Below, piece by piece: positions 18,834-26,701 of a stretch of DNA of 64,000 nt. The stretch is taken from positions 248,001 through 312,000 of the forward strand of contig NZ_JHEP02000004.1 in assembly GCF_000657795.2 (NCBI RefSeq), written 5' to 3'. Source of the DNA: Bordetella pseudohinzii (GTDB taxonomy: Bacteria > Pseudomonadota > Gammaproteobacteria > Burkholderiales > Burkholderiaceae_B). Numbering within the stretch: the first letter of the stretch is position 1; every line of letters begins with the position of its first letter. The position numbers and the translations under genes were made by a program. The notes below the pieces were generated by a model. The model was not told the DNA's origin. It saw nothing but the letters and a program-made list of their open reading frames with translations, and made no database searches.

Positions 18834-18843
18834 GGTGTGCGCG

Positions 18844-19431
18844 TCAGTGTTCGCCCGGGGCGATCCATTTGGATACCGTGGGCGGTTCATAGGCAGCGAA
18901 GCGGTCCAGCAGCGCGCTCGCGTCGCTTTCGATGGCGAGCATGGCGCGGTGCTGGGGCCGCATGAAGGCTTCGGCGACGGTGTGATCCAGGAAGCGGGCC
19001 AGGTCGTCGTAGTAGCCGGCGACGTTCAGCAGGCCGCAGGGCTTTTGGTGCATGCCCAGCTGGGCCCAGGTCCAGGTCTCGAAGATCTCTTCGAGCGTGC
19101 CGGCGCCGCCGGGCAGGGCCACGAAGCCATCGGCCAGTTCGGCCATCATGGTCTTGCGCTCGTGCATGGATTGCACGATGTGCAGCTCGGTCAGGCCGTG
19201 GTGGGCGAGTTCTTTCTGCACCAGGCTGGCGGGGATGATGCCCACGGCCTGGCCGCCGGCCTGCATGACCGCATCGGCCACCGCGCCCATCAAACCGACG
19301 GCCGCGCCGCCGTAGACCAGGCCGATGTCGCGCTTGACCAGTTCTTGCCCGAAGGCGCGCGCCTGTTCGAGATACTCGGGCTGGCGGCCGCCGTTTGCGC
19401 CGCAATACACACAGATTTGTTTCAGAGGCAT
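18844..19431 (-). CDS. LOG-family (TIGR00730) nucleoside 5'-monophosphate phosphoribohydrolase
   Basis: 195 residues, Rossmann-type lysine-decarboxylase-like fold. Signatures: CVYCGANGG, LVYGGAAVGLMGAVADA, MHERKTMM and PGGAGTLEEIFETWTW (PGGxGTxxE). In plants LOG proteins release active cytokinin; bacterial members cleave AMP or other nucleotides at the N-glycosidic bond. It is the first gene of a compact minus-strand operon. No cytokinin synthesis (IPT) gene is near, so a housekeeping nucleotide role is more likely. Confidence 0.9.
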   Translation of the reverse strand: MPLKQICVYCGANGGRQPEYLEQARAFGQELVKRDIGLVYGGAAVGLMGAVADAVMQAGGQAVGIIPASLVQKELAHHGLTELHIVQSMHERKTMMAELADGFVALPGGAGTLEEIFETWTWAQLGMHQKPCGLLNVAGYYDDLARFLDHTVAEAFMRPQHRAMLAIESDASALLDRFAAYEPPTVSKWIAPGEH

Positions 19432-19604
19432 GGCTGCTAAAGCGGTGGGCCGGCCTGGAGGCCGGCTGGATGAAGAACCGCTCTAGTTTACGCGCCTGCC
19501 GACCTCGGCGTCAGGCCGGCGCGGGATGCAGGCGCGAGCGCCGGCCTTGCGCGCCGTCAGTGTGTGGCCTGGCGCCATGCCGCGCATCTTGGCGGCGATG
19601 GCGA

Positions 19605-21035
19605 TCAGATGCGGTCGGCCCAGAGGTCGTATTCGTCAGCGTCGGTGACACGCACGCGCACCATGTCGCCGGGTTTGACCGGAGTTTCGCTGGACACATA
19701 CACACAGCCGTCGATCTCCGGCGCGTCGGCGCTGGAGCGGCCCACCGCGCCGTCCTCGTCGACCTCGTCGATCAGCACATCGATCTCGCGGCCGATGCGG
19801 GCCTGCAGGCGGGCCGCCGAAATCGCTTGCTGGTGCTCCATGAAACGCTCCCAGCGCTCCTGCTTGATGGCATCGGGCACCGGGTCGGCCAGGGCATTGG
19901 CCGGCGCGCCTTCGACTGGCGAATACTGGAAACAGCCCACGCGGTCCAGCTGCGCTTCGGTCATCCAGTCCAGCAGGTATTGGAAATCCTCTTCCGTCTC
20001 GCCCGGAAAGCCCACGATGAAGGTCGAGCGTATGGTCAGGTCCGGACAGGCGGCGCGCCATTGATGGATGCGCGCCAGCGTCTTGTCCTCGAAGGCCGGA
20101 CGCTTCATGGCCTTGAGGATGCGCGGGCTGGCGTGCTGGAAAGGGATGTCAAGGTAGGGCAGCACGCGGCCATCGGCCATGAGCGGAATGATGTCGTCGA
20201 CGTGCGGATAGGGATAGACATAGTGCAGCCGCGTCCAGACGCCCAGCTCCGAGAGCGCATCGCACAGCTCCGTCATGCGCGTCTTGACCGGACGGCCATT
20301 CCAGAAGCCGCTGCGGTATTTCAGGTCTACGCCGTAGGCGCTGGTGTCCTGCGAGATCACCAGCAACTCCTTCACGCCCGCCTTGACCAGGCGCTCGGCT
20401 TCGCTGAGCACATCGCCCACCGGGCGGCTCACCAGATTGCCGCGCATCGACGGGATGATGCAGAAGCTGCAGCGATGATTGCAGCCCTCGGAAATCTTCA
20501 GGTAGGCGTAGTGGCGCGGCGTGAGCTTGATGCCTTGCGGCGGCACCAGGTCGACATAGGGATTGTGATCCAGGCGCGGCGGCGCGGCCGTATGCACGGC
20601 GCGCACGACCTGCTCGTATTGCTGCGGGCCGGTGACGGCCAGCACGCTGGGATGCACCTGGCGGATGGCGGATTCTTCCACGCCCATGCAGCCGGTCACG
20701 ATGACCTTGCCGTTCTCGGCCAGGGCCTCGCCGATGGCCTCCAGCGACTCGGCCTTGGCGCTGTCGATGAAGCCGCAGGTATTGACCACCACCACGTCGG
20801 CGTCGTTGTATTCGGGCGTGACTTCATAGCCCTCGGTGCGCAGCTGCGTGAGGATGCGCTCCGAGTCCACGAGCGCCTTGGGGCAGCCAAGGCTGACAAA
20901 GCCCACGCGCGGCGCGCGGTCATCGCCGCCCTTGCCGGGCTGGCCGGCGCCGCCGCCATAGCCGTGGTCCTTTTCAGGGCGCTGGCCGGTGCTGCTGGGG
21001 CCTTTGCCGGCCCGGGATGTTTCCAGGATTTCCAA
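19605..21035 (-). CDS. rimO: Ribosomal protein S12 methylthiotransferase RimO
   Basis: 476 residues. N-terminal UPF0004 domain with [16 protein letters not shown] and VVNTCGFID (cluster cysteines), radical-SAM motif CNHRCSFC with ISEGCNHR before it, and a C-terminal TRAM domain (about 410-476, ending YDLWADRI). It adds a methylthio group to Asp of ribosomal protein S12. The only start upstream of the conserved region is a TTG at 21035, two codons after an in-frame stop and without a visible ribosome site; the first 42 residues are Gly/Lys-rich and poorly conserved-looking. Confidence 0.94.
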   Translation of the reverse strand: MEILETSRAGKGPSSTGQRPEKDHGYGGGAGQPGKGGDDRAPRVGFVSLGCPKALVDSERILTQLRTEGYEVTPEYNDADVVVVNTCGFIDSAKAESLEAIGEALAENGKVIVTGCMGVEESAIRQVHPSVLAVTGPQQYEQVVRAVHTAAPPRLDHNPYVDLVPPQGIKLTPRHYAYLKISEGCNHRCSFCIIPSMRGNLVSRPVGDVLSEAERLVKAGVKELLVISQDTSAYGVDLKYRSGFWNGRPVKTRMTELCDALSELGVWTRLHYVYPYPHVDDIIPLMADGRVLPYLDIPFQHASPRILKAMKRPAFEDKTLARIHQWRAACPDLTIRSTFIVGFPGETEEDFQYLLDWMTEAQLDRVGCFQYSPVEGAPANALADPVPDAIKQERWERFMEHQQAISAARLQARIGREIDVLIDEVDEDGAVGRSSADAPEIDGCVYVSSETPVKPGDMVRVRVTDADEYDLWADRI

Positions 21036-21087
21036 TCTTGTTCACCGTAGGTTCGCGCGCGGCTGGCGGCCGCGTCGCGGGAGTTTT

Positions 21088-21336
21088 TCAGGCCGGTTCG
21101 TCCATGGGCGGCAGGTCGCGCAAGGTCTCCGGATGGCGTATCGCCACCCGCAGCAGGGTCTGGGCCGCGCCCGAAGGGTTGCGCCGGCCTTGTTCCCAAT
21201 CTTGCAGGGTGCGCACACTGACGCCCAGCAGTTCGGCGAAGTCTGCCTGGGGCAGGCCGACGCGGCTGCGGGCTTCACTGATGCGCGACGCCGGCCACCG
21301 CGCGGGACGCTGCGGCGGAGGAGCTGCTTTTTTCAT
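21088..21336 (-). CDS. Helix-turn-helix protein, antitoxin-like (HigA/NadS type), apparently without toxin
   Basis: 82 residues with an XRE/HTH domain at about 20-60: SEARSRVGLPQADFAELLGVSVRTLQDWEQGRRNPSGAAQTLLRVAIRHPE. This wording is typical of antitoxins of RelE-type modules, where the toxin gene lies directly upstream. No toxin-like reading frame can be found upstream (21337-21600) or downstream here. A TATAAT box with an overlapping perfect palindrome lies 80 bp upstream, consistent with self-repression. Confidence 0.8.
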   Translation of the reverse strand: MKKAAPPPQRPARWPASRISEARSRVGLPQADFAELLGVSVRTLQDWEQGRRNPSGAAQTLLRVAIRHPETLRDLPPMDEPA

Positions 21337-21414
21337 GGCTTGATCTGTTCACGGGCAGGGGGCGTGCCCCCATGGCCTGGGCCGCCGCGTTCGGGCGGCG
21401 GCTGAAGTTGCGGG

Positions 21415-21433
21415 ATTATACGGCAATGCCGTA
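21415..21433 (-). promoter_or_regulatory. Promoter and overlapping operator of the HTH gene
   Basis: On the minus strand TATAAT occupies 21420-21415. It overlaps by two bases the perfect odd palindrome TACGGCA-A-TGCCGTA (21419-21433). The position, across the -10 and spacer and about 80 bp before the HTH start, is what is expected for an autorepressed antitoxin-type gene. No good -35 box is visible. Confidence 0.55.
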
Positions 21434-21683
21434 GGGACGGTCCGCGCCATCGGATATATCCCTCGTTGGAATATTCCATGGAAGCTATGATTTCTTGGCA
21501 AGCGCAATGGGGATTTGATGGTCTTCGATCCGAGAAGAACCGCTGGTATGAAGTATTCATGCCGCGAGCAGACAAGCTTTACGACGATCATTTAGAACAA
21601 TTACGCAAGAAAGGGCAGATCGATGGCTCAGAAATTGGCAGTGCTCCGGGCGGCCATGCCGCCAGATTCGTCCATGGCACGAT

Positions 21684-21702
21684 TTGTTCATATTGTGAAC
21701 AA
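21684..21702. promoter_or_regulatory. Inverted-repeat operator upstream of the mmgE-iclR unit (site 1)
   Basis: TTGTTCA-TATTG-TGAACAA: perfect 7-bp arms, 5-bp spacer, ending 87 bp before the mmgE ATG. Its first 15 bases recur exactly at 23979-23993 upstream of the SDR operon. IclR-family regulators bind palindromes of this length, and an iclR gene lies between the two sites. Confidence 0.65.
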
Positions 21703-21789
21703 GCATCCAGACCGGGATTGACCCCAGGACGCGGCGGGCGGCATTGTGGGCGTCCGCCGCGCTTGCGCGGGCCCACATTCCCTGCCACG

Positions 21790-23172
21790 ATGACCGCTGT
21801 CCAGGACGTCCCGCTTGCCCGCCAGTTCGTTGATTGGGCGTATGCCCTGCGCGATGAGGCGGCGCCCGAGCCGGTGCGCCAGGCGCTGCGCAATTGTCTT
21901 CTGTACAACCTGACCATGGGCCTGGCGGTGGACCCGGCCGATGATCCGCTGGGCGATGTGCTGGCCAGCGTGGCGCGCGCGCCGGGAGCCAGCCGCCTGC
22001 TGGGCGGCCGCGGCAGCCGCAGCGCTTGCGACGCGGCTTTCATCAACGCCGGGCTCATCACCGCGCGCGGCCAGAATGACACCCATCCGGAGGTCGTCAC
22101 GCACATCGGCTGCATCGTCATCCCGGCGGTGCTGGCCTTGGCCGAGGAGGCCGCGCCGGAGGATATCTGGGACGCCCTGTTGCTGGGCTATGAGTTGATT
22201 CCCCGGCTGGCGCTAGGCCTGGCCGGGCAAACCAGCCGCCAGGGCTTTCGGGCCACGCCGCTTTATGGGGTGCTGGGCGCGGCCGTGGCCTGTGCCCGCG
22301 TGTTGCGCCTGCCGCCGGCGCAGGCGGTGTCGGCGCTGGCCATCGCCACGCAACATGCTTCGGGCACCTTGCAGCCCTGGGTGGACGGCTCGCAGGAGTG
22401 GCGCCTGCAAGTCGCCAAGGCCAGCCGCGACGCCGTCAGTTCGGCCCTGCTGGCGCGCGCCGGCATGCAGGGCGCGCCGCGCTGCCTGGAAGGCGGCAGC
22501 GGTTTTGCGCGGGCCTATGCCGGTCCGGCGGGTCCGGCGGCCATGGCGGACGCCAAGGCGCTTGCGGACTGGCATTTGCCGCGCATGGCCTTCAAGCCTT
22601 ATCCGGGCTGCGCCTTCAATCAGGCGCCGGTGCACGCGCTGCGCGCCCTGCTCGCGACGATCGATGCCGGCCAAGTCGTGGCGGTGGACCTGGCCATGCA
22701 TCCGCTGGACGCGGCGTATCCGGGCATCGATGCCCATGGTCCCTTTGCCACGCCTTCGGGCGCCATCATGAGCGCGCCTTTCATGCTGGCCGCCACGCTG
22801 CAGGATGGCCAGCCTGGCATGGCGCATTTCACGGCGCAGTTTGGGCAAGGGCCCTTGCACGCGCGCTCGGCCATGGTGAAGGTCAGGGCCTGCGAGTCGG
22901 TGAATCGCTGGGCCTGCCGCCTGTCGCTGACCCTGGCCGACGGCACGGTTCATACCGGCGGCTGCGAGGGCGACTTCGTGCTGGATGCGCGCCGGACGAG
23001 GGAGTTGTGCCGGGACGTGGCGCGGGAGTGGCCCGGCGGGCCGGCGGGGTTCGCGGACTTGGCGCGGGCGGTGCGCGGCCAGGACTGGCCGGCATTGCGC
23101 GCGGCCGCCTATGACGGCCCCGCTTATGATCGCCCTGTGAACCCTTCGGCCGTCCTTACCTCTCCCATATGA
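21790..23172 (+). CDS. MmgE/PrpD-family protein (2-methylcitrate dehydratase-like)
   Basis: 460 residues. The all-helical first domain has NCLLYNLTMGLAVD, AAFINAGLITARGQNDTHPEVVTHIGCIVIPAVLALAE and LLGYELIPRLAL; the C-terminal part has FKPYPGCAFNQAPVHAL, the family pattern near the active site. Members dehydrate 2-methylcitrate or act on related branched or cyclic acids. No prpB/prpC lies nearby, and the location with iclR and a monooxygenase operon points to a different catabolic substrate. Start ATG 21790 is chosen from the protein N-terminus; no clear ribosome site. Stop overlaps iclR by 4 bp. Confidence 0.82.
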   Translation: MTAVQDVPLARQFVDWAYALRDEAAPEPVRQALRNCLLYNLTMGLAVDPADDPLGDVLASVARAPGASRLLGGRGSRSACDAAFINAGLITARGQNDTHPEVVTHIGCIVIPAVLALAEEAAPEDIWDALLLGYELIPRLALGLAGQTSRQGFRATPLYGVLGAAVACARVLRLPPAQAVSALAIATQHASGTLQPWVDGSQEWRLQVAKASRDAVSSALLARAGMQGAPRCLEGGSGFARAYAGPAGPAAMADAKALADWHLPRMAFKPYPGCAFNQAPVHALRALLATIDAGQVVAVDLAMHPLDAAYPGIDAHGPFATPSGAIMSAPFMLAATLQDGQPGMAHFTAQFGQGPLHARSAMVKVRACESVNRWACRLSLTLADGTVHTGGCEGDFVLDARRTRELCRDVAREWPGGPAGFADLARAVRGQDWPALRAAAYDGPAYDRPVNPSAVLTSPI

Positions 23173-23939
23173 CCGCGTCGACCAAAGGCGCCCAGGCGGT
23201 GTTTCGCGCGCTCAGCCTGCTGCGCCATATTTCGCATGCCCACCCGCAGGGCATAGGGATCGCCGAACTGGCCGTCCAGGCCGGGCTGGACCGCTCCACG
23301 GCCTATCGGCTGGCCTCCAGCCTGGTGGAGTTCGGCCTGGCCGAACGCGATGCGACGCGCCAGTACCGCCTGGGCGTGGAGGCCATGCAGCTGGGCTTGG
23401 CCGCCATGCGCTCGGCGCCCGTGGTCGAGCGTCTGCGGCCCATCATGCGCCGGCTGGCGCGGCGCACCGAGGACACGGTTTTCCTGGTCGTGCGCAACGG
23501 CGATTACGGCCATTGCCTGCATAGCGAAGAAGGCGCTTATCCGGTCAAGGCGCTGGTTCTGCAGGTCGGCGGCATGCGCGTGCTGGGCATAGGATCGGCC
23601 GGCAGCACGCTGTTGTCCACGCTGCCGGACGATGAGATCGCCGCCCTGTATCACCGCCACCAGGACGAGTTCGATCCGCGCGGCCTGAGTCTGGGTGACC
23701 TGCGCAAGCTGGTGCAGCAGACCCGCCGCCGGGGCTATGCCGACACCGCCGATCTGGTGGCCGATGGGGTCAGCGGCGTGGGCATGCGCTTCGAGTTTGC
23801 CAGCGGCAGCCAGGCCGCGCTCAGTGTCGCGGCCATCCGCAGCCGCATGACGGCCGAGCGCAAGGCCTGGATCGCGCAATTGATCGCCGAAGAACTGCAG
23901 CTGGGAGGCGTCATCCCCTCGTTCTCGCGGGCCGGCTGA
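23169..23939 (+). CDS. IclR-family transcriptional regulator
   Basis: 256 residues: N-terminal winged helix (ALSLLRHISHAHPQGIGIAELAVQAGLDRSTAYRLASSLVEFGLAERD) and a C-terminal GAF-like effector domain (VVRNGDYGHCLHSEEG, VGGMRVLGIGSAGSTLLSTLPDDEI, RGYADTADLVADGVSGVGM). It is coupled to the mmgE-like gene by a 4-bp ATGA overlap and is followed by the five-gene catabolic operon. Two copies of one palindromic site flank this regulator and are its probable operators, so it would control both units. Confidence 0.92.
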   Translation: MTASTKGAQAVFRALSLLRHISHAHPQGIGIAELAVQAGLDRSTAYRLASSLVEFGLAERDATRQYRLGVEAMQLGLAAMRSAPVVERLRPIMRRLARRTEDTVFLVVRNGDYGHCLHSEEGAYPVKALVLQVGGMRVLGIGSAGSTLLSTLPDDEIAALYHRHQDEFDPRGLSLGDLRKLVQQTRRRGYADTADLVADGVSGVGMRFEFASGSQAALSVAAIRSRMTAERKAWIAQLIAEELQLGGVIPSFSRAG

Positions 23940-23978
23940 AGTCTTCGCGGGCGGCAGCCGGACCACGCTATGAGCATC

Positions 23979-23993
23979 TTGTTCATATTGTGA
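23979..23993. promoter_or_regulatory. Operator upstream of the SDR-Bug-hydrolase-monooxygenase operon (site 2)
   Basis: TTGTTCATATTGTGA is identical over 15 bases to the first 15 of site 1 at 21684. Here the right arm degenerates after TGA (TTAA instead of ACAA). It ends 91 bp before the SDR start, almost the same spacing as site 1 to mmgE, and begins 40 bp after the iclR stop. Confidence 0.65.
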
Positions 23994-24084
23994 TTAAAGC
24001 GTCATGTCGCGCTAACCGTCGCCTGCCTGCCCCCGGCACACTGCTCGCATCACGGCGGACGACACGCCGGTTTTGCGAGGTGAC

Positions 24085-24834
24085 ATGGAACTGGGTATCG
24101 AGAATCAGGTGGCGTTTGTCACCGGGGCGGCCAAGGGCATAGGCCTGGCCTGCGCGCGGACCCTGGCGCGCGAGGGTTGCAGGGTGGTGGTGGCGGACAT
24201 CGACGGGGCGGCGGCCGAATGCGCGGCCCAGGCCATCGTCCAGGCCGGCGGCGCGGCGCTGGCCCGGACGCTGGACGTCAGCCGGCCGGACTCGGTCAAG
24301 CTGGTGGTGGCCGATGTGCTGGCGAATTGGGGCGGCATCTCCATCCTGGTCAACAACGCGGGGTTTTCGCGCGACAGCGCCATTGCGCAGATGAGCGATG
24401 CCCAATGGGCGGACGTGCTCACGGTCAATCTGAGCGGCGCTTTCCATTGCATCCGCGAGATCGCCCCGCTCATGGTCGAGCGCGCTTATGGCCGCATTGT
24501 GAACATGGCGTCGCGCGCGCATTTCGGCGATGTCAACAAGGCCAATTATTCCGCCTCCAAGGCTGGCGTCATCGGCATGACGCGCGCCCTGGCCATTGAA
24601 CTGGGCCCGAGCGGCGTGACGGTCAACGCCGTGGCGCCCGGCATCATCGAGACGGAGCGGCTGCGCAATCTGCCCCAATTCGCCGGCATCGAGGCCCGTT
24701 CATTGGCCGGCATGCCCATCAAGCGCATCGGCCAGCCGGAGGAGGTCGCCGACGCGGTCGCCTTCCTGGCCTCGGCGCGGGCCGGCTTCATCACGGGTGA
24801 GGTCCTGCACATCAGCGGCGGACGCTACGGCTAG
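24085..24834 (+). CDS. Short-chain dehydrogenase/reductase (FabG-like)
   Basis: 249 residues, classical SDR: cofactor loop VTGAAKGIGLACARTLA, acidic VADID at the end of beta-2 (favours NAD(H)), NNAGFSRDS, and catalytic Ser plus YSASK (NYSASKAGVIGMTRALAIEL). The C-terminus has the FabG-like VAFLASARAGFITGEVLHISGG. First gene of the operon to 29.1 kb, preceded by AGGTGAC and operator site 2. Likely oxidises an alcohol or hydroxyacyl intermediate; substrate unknown. Confidence 0.88.
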   Translation: MELGIENQVAFVTGAAKGIGLACARTLAREGCRVVVADIDGAAAECAAQAIVQAGGAALARTLDVSRPDSVKLVVADVLANWGGISILVNNAGFSRDSAIAQMSDAQWADVLTVNLSGAFHCIREIAPLMVERAYGRIVNMASRAHFGDVNKANYSASKAGVIGMTRALAIELGPSGVTVNAVAPGIIETERLRNLPQFAGIEARSLAGMPIKRIGQPEEVADAVAFLASARAGFITGEVLHISGGRYG

Positions 24835-24874
24835 CCATCCCCGGTTTTCTTTCAATCAAAAAAATGGAGACATC

Positions 24875-25840
24875 ATGATCAAACCCATGAGATTGTTCCT
24901 GGGCGCCCTGGCCCTATCGCTCGCCCAGGCCGCCAGCGCCGCGTCCTGGCCCTCGCAGCCGATACGGCTGGTCATTCCCTTCGCCCCGGGCGGCACGACC
25001 GACATTCTGGGCCGCATGATGGCCGAAGGCCTGGGCAAGGAGCTGGGCGTGACGGTCATCGCCGAGAACATCGCCGGCGCCAACGGCAATCTGGGCGCCC
25101 AATCGGTCTTGCGCTCCAAGGCCGACGGCAACACCATCATGCTGGGCACGCCGGGCCCCATGATCGTCAACAAATATGTCTATAAAAACCTCGCCTTCGA
25201 CCCCAAGACGGCCTTCGCGCCCGTGGCGTTGGTGGCCGAACTGCCCAATGCCCTCATGGTCAGCCCCAAGCTGGGCGTCAACAGCGTGGCCGAGCTGATC
25301 AGCCTGGCGCAGAAGAAAAAAGACGGCCTGACGTTCGGCAGCCCCAGCGTGGGATCCAGCGGCCATGTTTCGACGGAGCTGTTCAAGCTGCAGGCGCATA
25401 TCAGCGCCATGCACGTGCCCTACAAGGGCAGCTCGCCCATGCTGGTCGACCTGATGAGCGGCAATACCGATTTCACCATCGACCAGATTTCTTCGGCGCT
25501 GGGCTTTGTGCAGTCGGGCAAGCTGCGCGCCCTGGCCGTCACGTCGCGCACCCGTTCGGCCCAGTTGCCCGATGTGCCCACCTTGCGCGAGGCGGGTTTT
25601 CCGGACTACGAAGTGTCGGTGTGGTTCTGCGTGGCGGCGCCGGCCGGCACGCCCAAGGACAGGATAAGCATCCTGAATGCCGCCCTGAACAAGGTGCTGG
25701 CCGATCCGGCGGTCAGAGAGCGCATCGCTTCGCTGGGCGCCCGGCCGCTGGGCGGCCCGCCGCAGGATCTGGCGCGCCAGATCCTGGCCGAAGAGAAGAA
25801 CATCCAGGCGGTCACCCAGGTCGTCACTTTCGAAAACTGA
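24875..25840 (+). CDS. Bug-family (TctC-like) periplasmic solute receptor
   Basis: 321 residues with a signal peptide (1-23) and the opening WPSQPIRLVIPFAPGGTTDILGRMMAEGL, ENIAGANGN, MHVPYKGSSPMLVDLMSGNTDF. It lies 40 bp after the SDR gene and 13 bp before the hydrolase gene, with TGGAGA as ribosome site, so it is an integral part of the catabolic operon and probably binds the compound the operon degrades. No TctAB genes are present nearby. Confidence 0.92.
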   Translation: MIKPMRLFLGALALSLAQAASAASWPSQPIRLVIPFAPGGTTDILGRMMAEGLGKELGVTVIAENIAGANGNLGAQSVLRSKADGNTIMLGTPGPMIVNKYVYKNLAFDPKTAFAPVALVAELPNALMVSPKLGVNSVAELISLAQKKKDGLTFGSPSVGSSGHVSTELFKLQAHISAMHVPYKGSSPMLVDLMSGNTDFTIDQISSALGFVQSGKLRALAVTSRTRSAQLPDVPTLREAGFPDYEVSVWFCVAAPAGTPKDRISILNAALNKVLADPAVRERIASLGARPLGGPPQDLARQILAEEKNIQAVTQVVTFEN

Positions 25841-25853
25841 TGGATTGCCGCTC

Positions 25854-26687
25854 ATGACTTTGATGAAAGACGTATACACGGGCCGCGTGTCGGCCGGCGA
25901 TGTCCCGGTCACGTACTACGATTCCGCGCCCGGGGCGGCCGAGGCCAAGACCATCGTGCTGCTGCACGGCACGGGCGGCTCGGCGGAGAACAACTTCTGG
26001 GCGCTGTTTCCCATGCTGGCCATGCGTCATCGCGTGGTGGCGCTGGATTTCGTCGATCCCGAGACGCCTGGCGCGCAGGCCTACCTGGATCAGGTGCAGG
26101 CCGTGGTGCAGGCGCTGGACGGCCCCGTGCATCTGGTCGGATACTCCTTCGGCGCGGTGATCGGCGCGCTGTACGCCGCGCGCCATGGCGGGCAGCTCGC
26201 CTCGCTCACGCTGGTGGCGGGCTGGCTCAAGACGGACGCCCAGCAGCGGCTGCGCAATGACATCTGGCGCAGCCTGTACGAAAGCGGTCACGACGCCCTC
26301 GCGCCTTTCTCGGTGTTCACCAATTTCAGCCAGGCGTTTCTCAATGCCAAGAACGACGCCGAACTCGACGCCCTGATCCAGGGCGTGCGCACGGGGCCGG
26401 ACCGCTCGCGCAAGATGGCCTTCAACCGCGACGTCGATATCGGCGCCGAGGCGGCGGCCATCGCCGTGCCCAGCCTGGTCATCGCCTGCACGCAGGACCA
26501 GATGGCGCCCTTGCGCCATTCCCGCCTGTTGTTCGGTAGCATCAAGAACTGCCGCTATGCGGAAATCCATGCCGGCCATGGGGTGGTCCATGAGCGCCCC
26601 TCCGAACTCTTCATCATGATAGACAGCTTTGTGCGGCAGCCCGATGGCTGGCCCGCCGGGCATGTCGTCCAGAACAGCCACGCCTGA
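25854..26687 (+). CDS. Alpha/beta-hydrolase
   Basis: 277 residues. VLLHGTGGSAENNFW is the oxyanion-hole loop, VGYSFGAVIGALYA carries the nucleophile serine, and HAGHGVVHERPSE the catalytic histidine; the acid is likely in ACTQDQMAP. In operons with Baeyer-Villiger monooxygenases such enzymes open the ester or lactone formed. A TTG at 25845 would also be in frame; the ATG at 25854 is taken. It precedes the monooxygenase gene by 14 bp. Confidence 0.86.
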   Translation: MTLMKDVYTGRVSAGDVPVTYYDSAPGAAEAKTIVLLHGTGGSAENNFWALFPMLAMRHRVVALDFVDPETPGAQAYLDQVQAVVQALDGPVHLVGYSFGAVIGALYAARHGGQLASLTLVAGWLKTDAQQRLRNDIWRSLYESGHDALAPFSVFTNFSQAFLNAKNDAELDALIQGVRTGPDRSRKMAFNRDVDIGAEAAAIAVPSLVIACTQDQMAPLRHSRLLFGSIKNCRYAEIHAGHGVVHERPSELFIMIDSFVRQPDGWPAGHVVQNSHA

Positions 26688-26701
26688 AGCGGGAGACAGA
26701 C

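Larger units (their letters stand above)
21337..21789. other. 453-bp intergenic stretch with an AT-rich island and two operators
   Basis: Holds the promoter/operator of the HTH gene (21415-21433), an AT-richer island (about 21440-21700) and the operator before the mmgE-like gene (21684-21702). On the plus strand the mmgE frame stays open back to a TTG at 21466, with ATG at 21478, and reads plausibly for about 55 codons (WYEVFMPRADKLYDDHLEQL), then becomes Gly/Arg-rich. It could be a gene remnant joined to the mmgE frame by chance. No toxin-like protein was found on the minus strand. Confidence 0.4.

Noticed and set aside
19432-19604. Small gene between the LOG gene and rimO
   Set aside because: The open frames here are short, Arg-rich shadows with no start signal; only a GC hairpin near 19450-19470 without T-run is visible.
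21349-21591. Two short minus-strand frames directly upstream of the HTH gene, considered as its toxin
   Set aside because: Neither shows RelE/HigB features (no GGLRK or RVIYY-like blocks), and they cross the promoter palindrome of the HTH gene.
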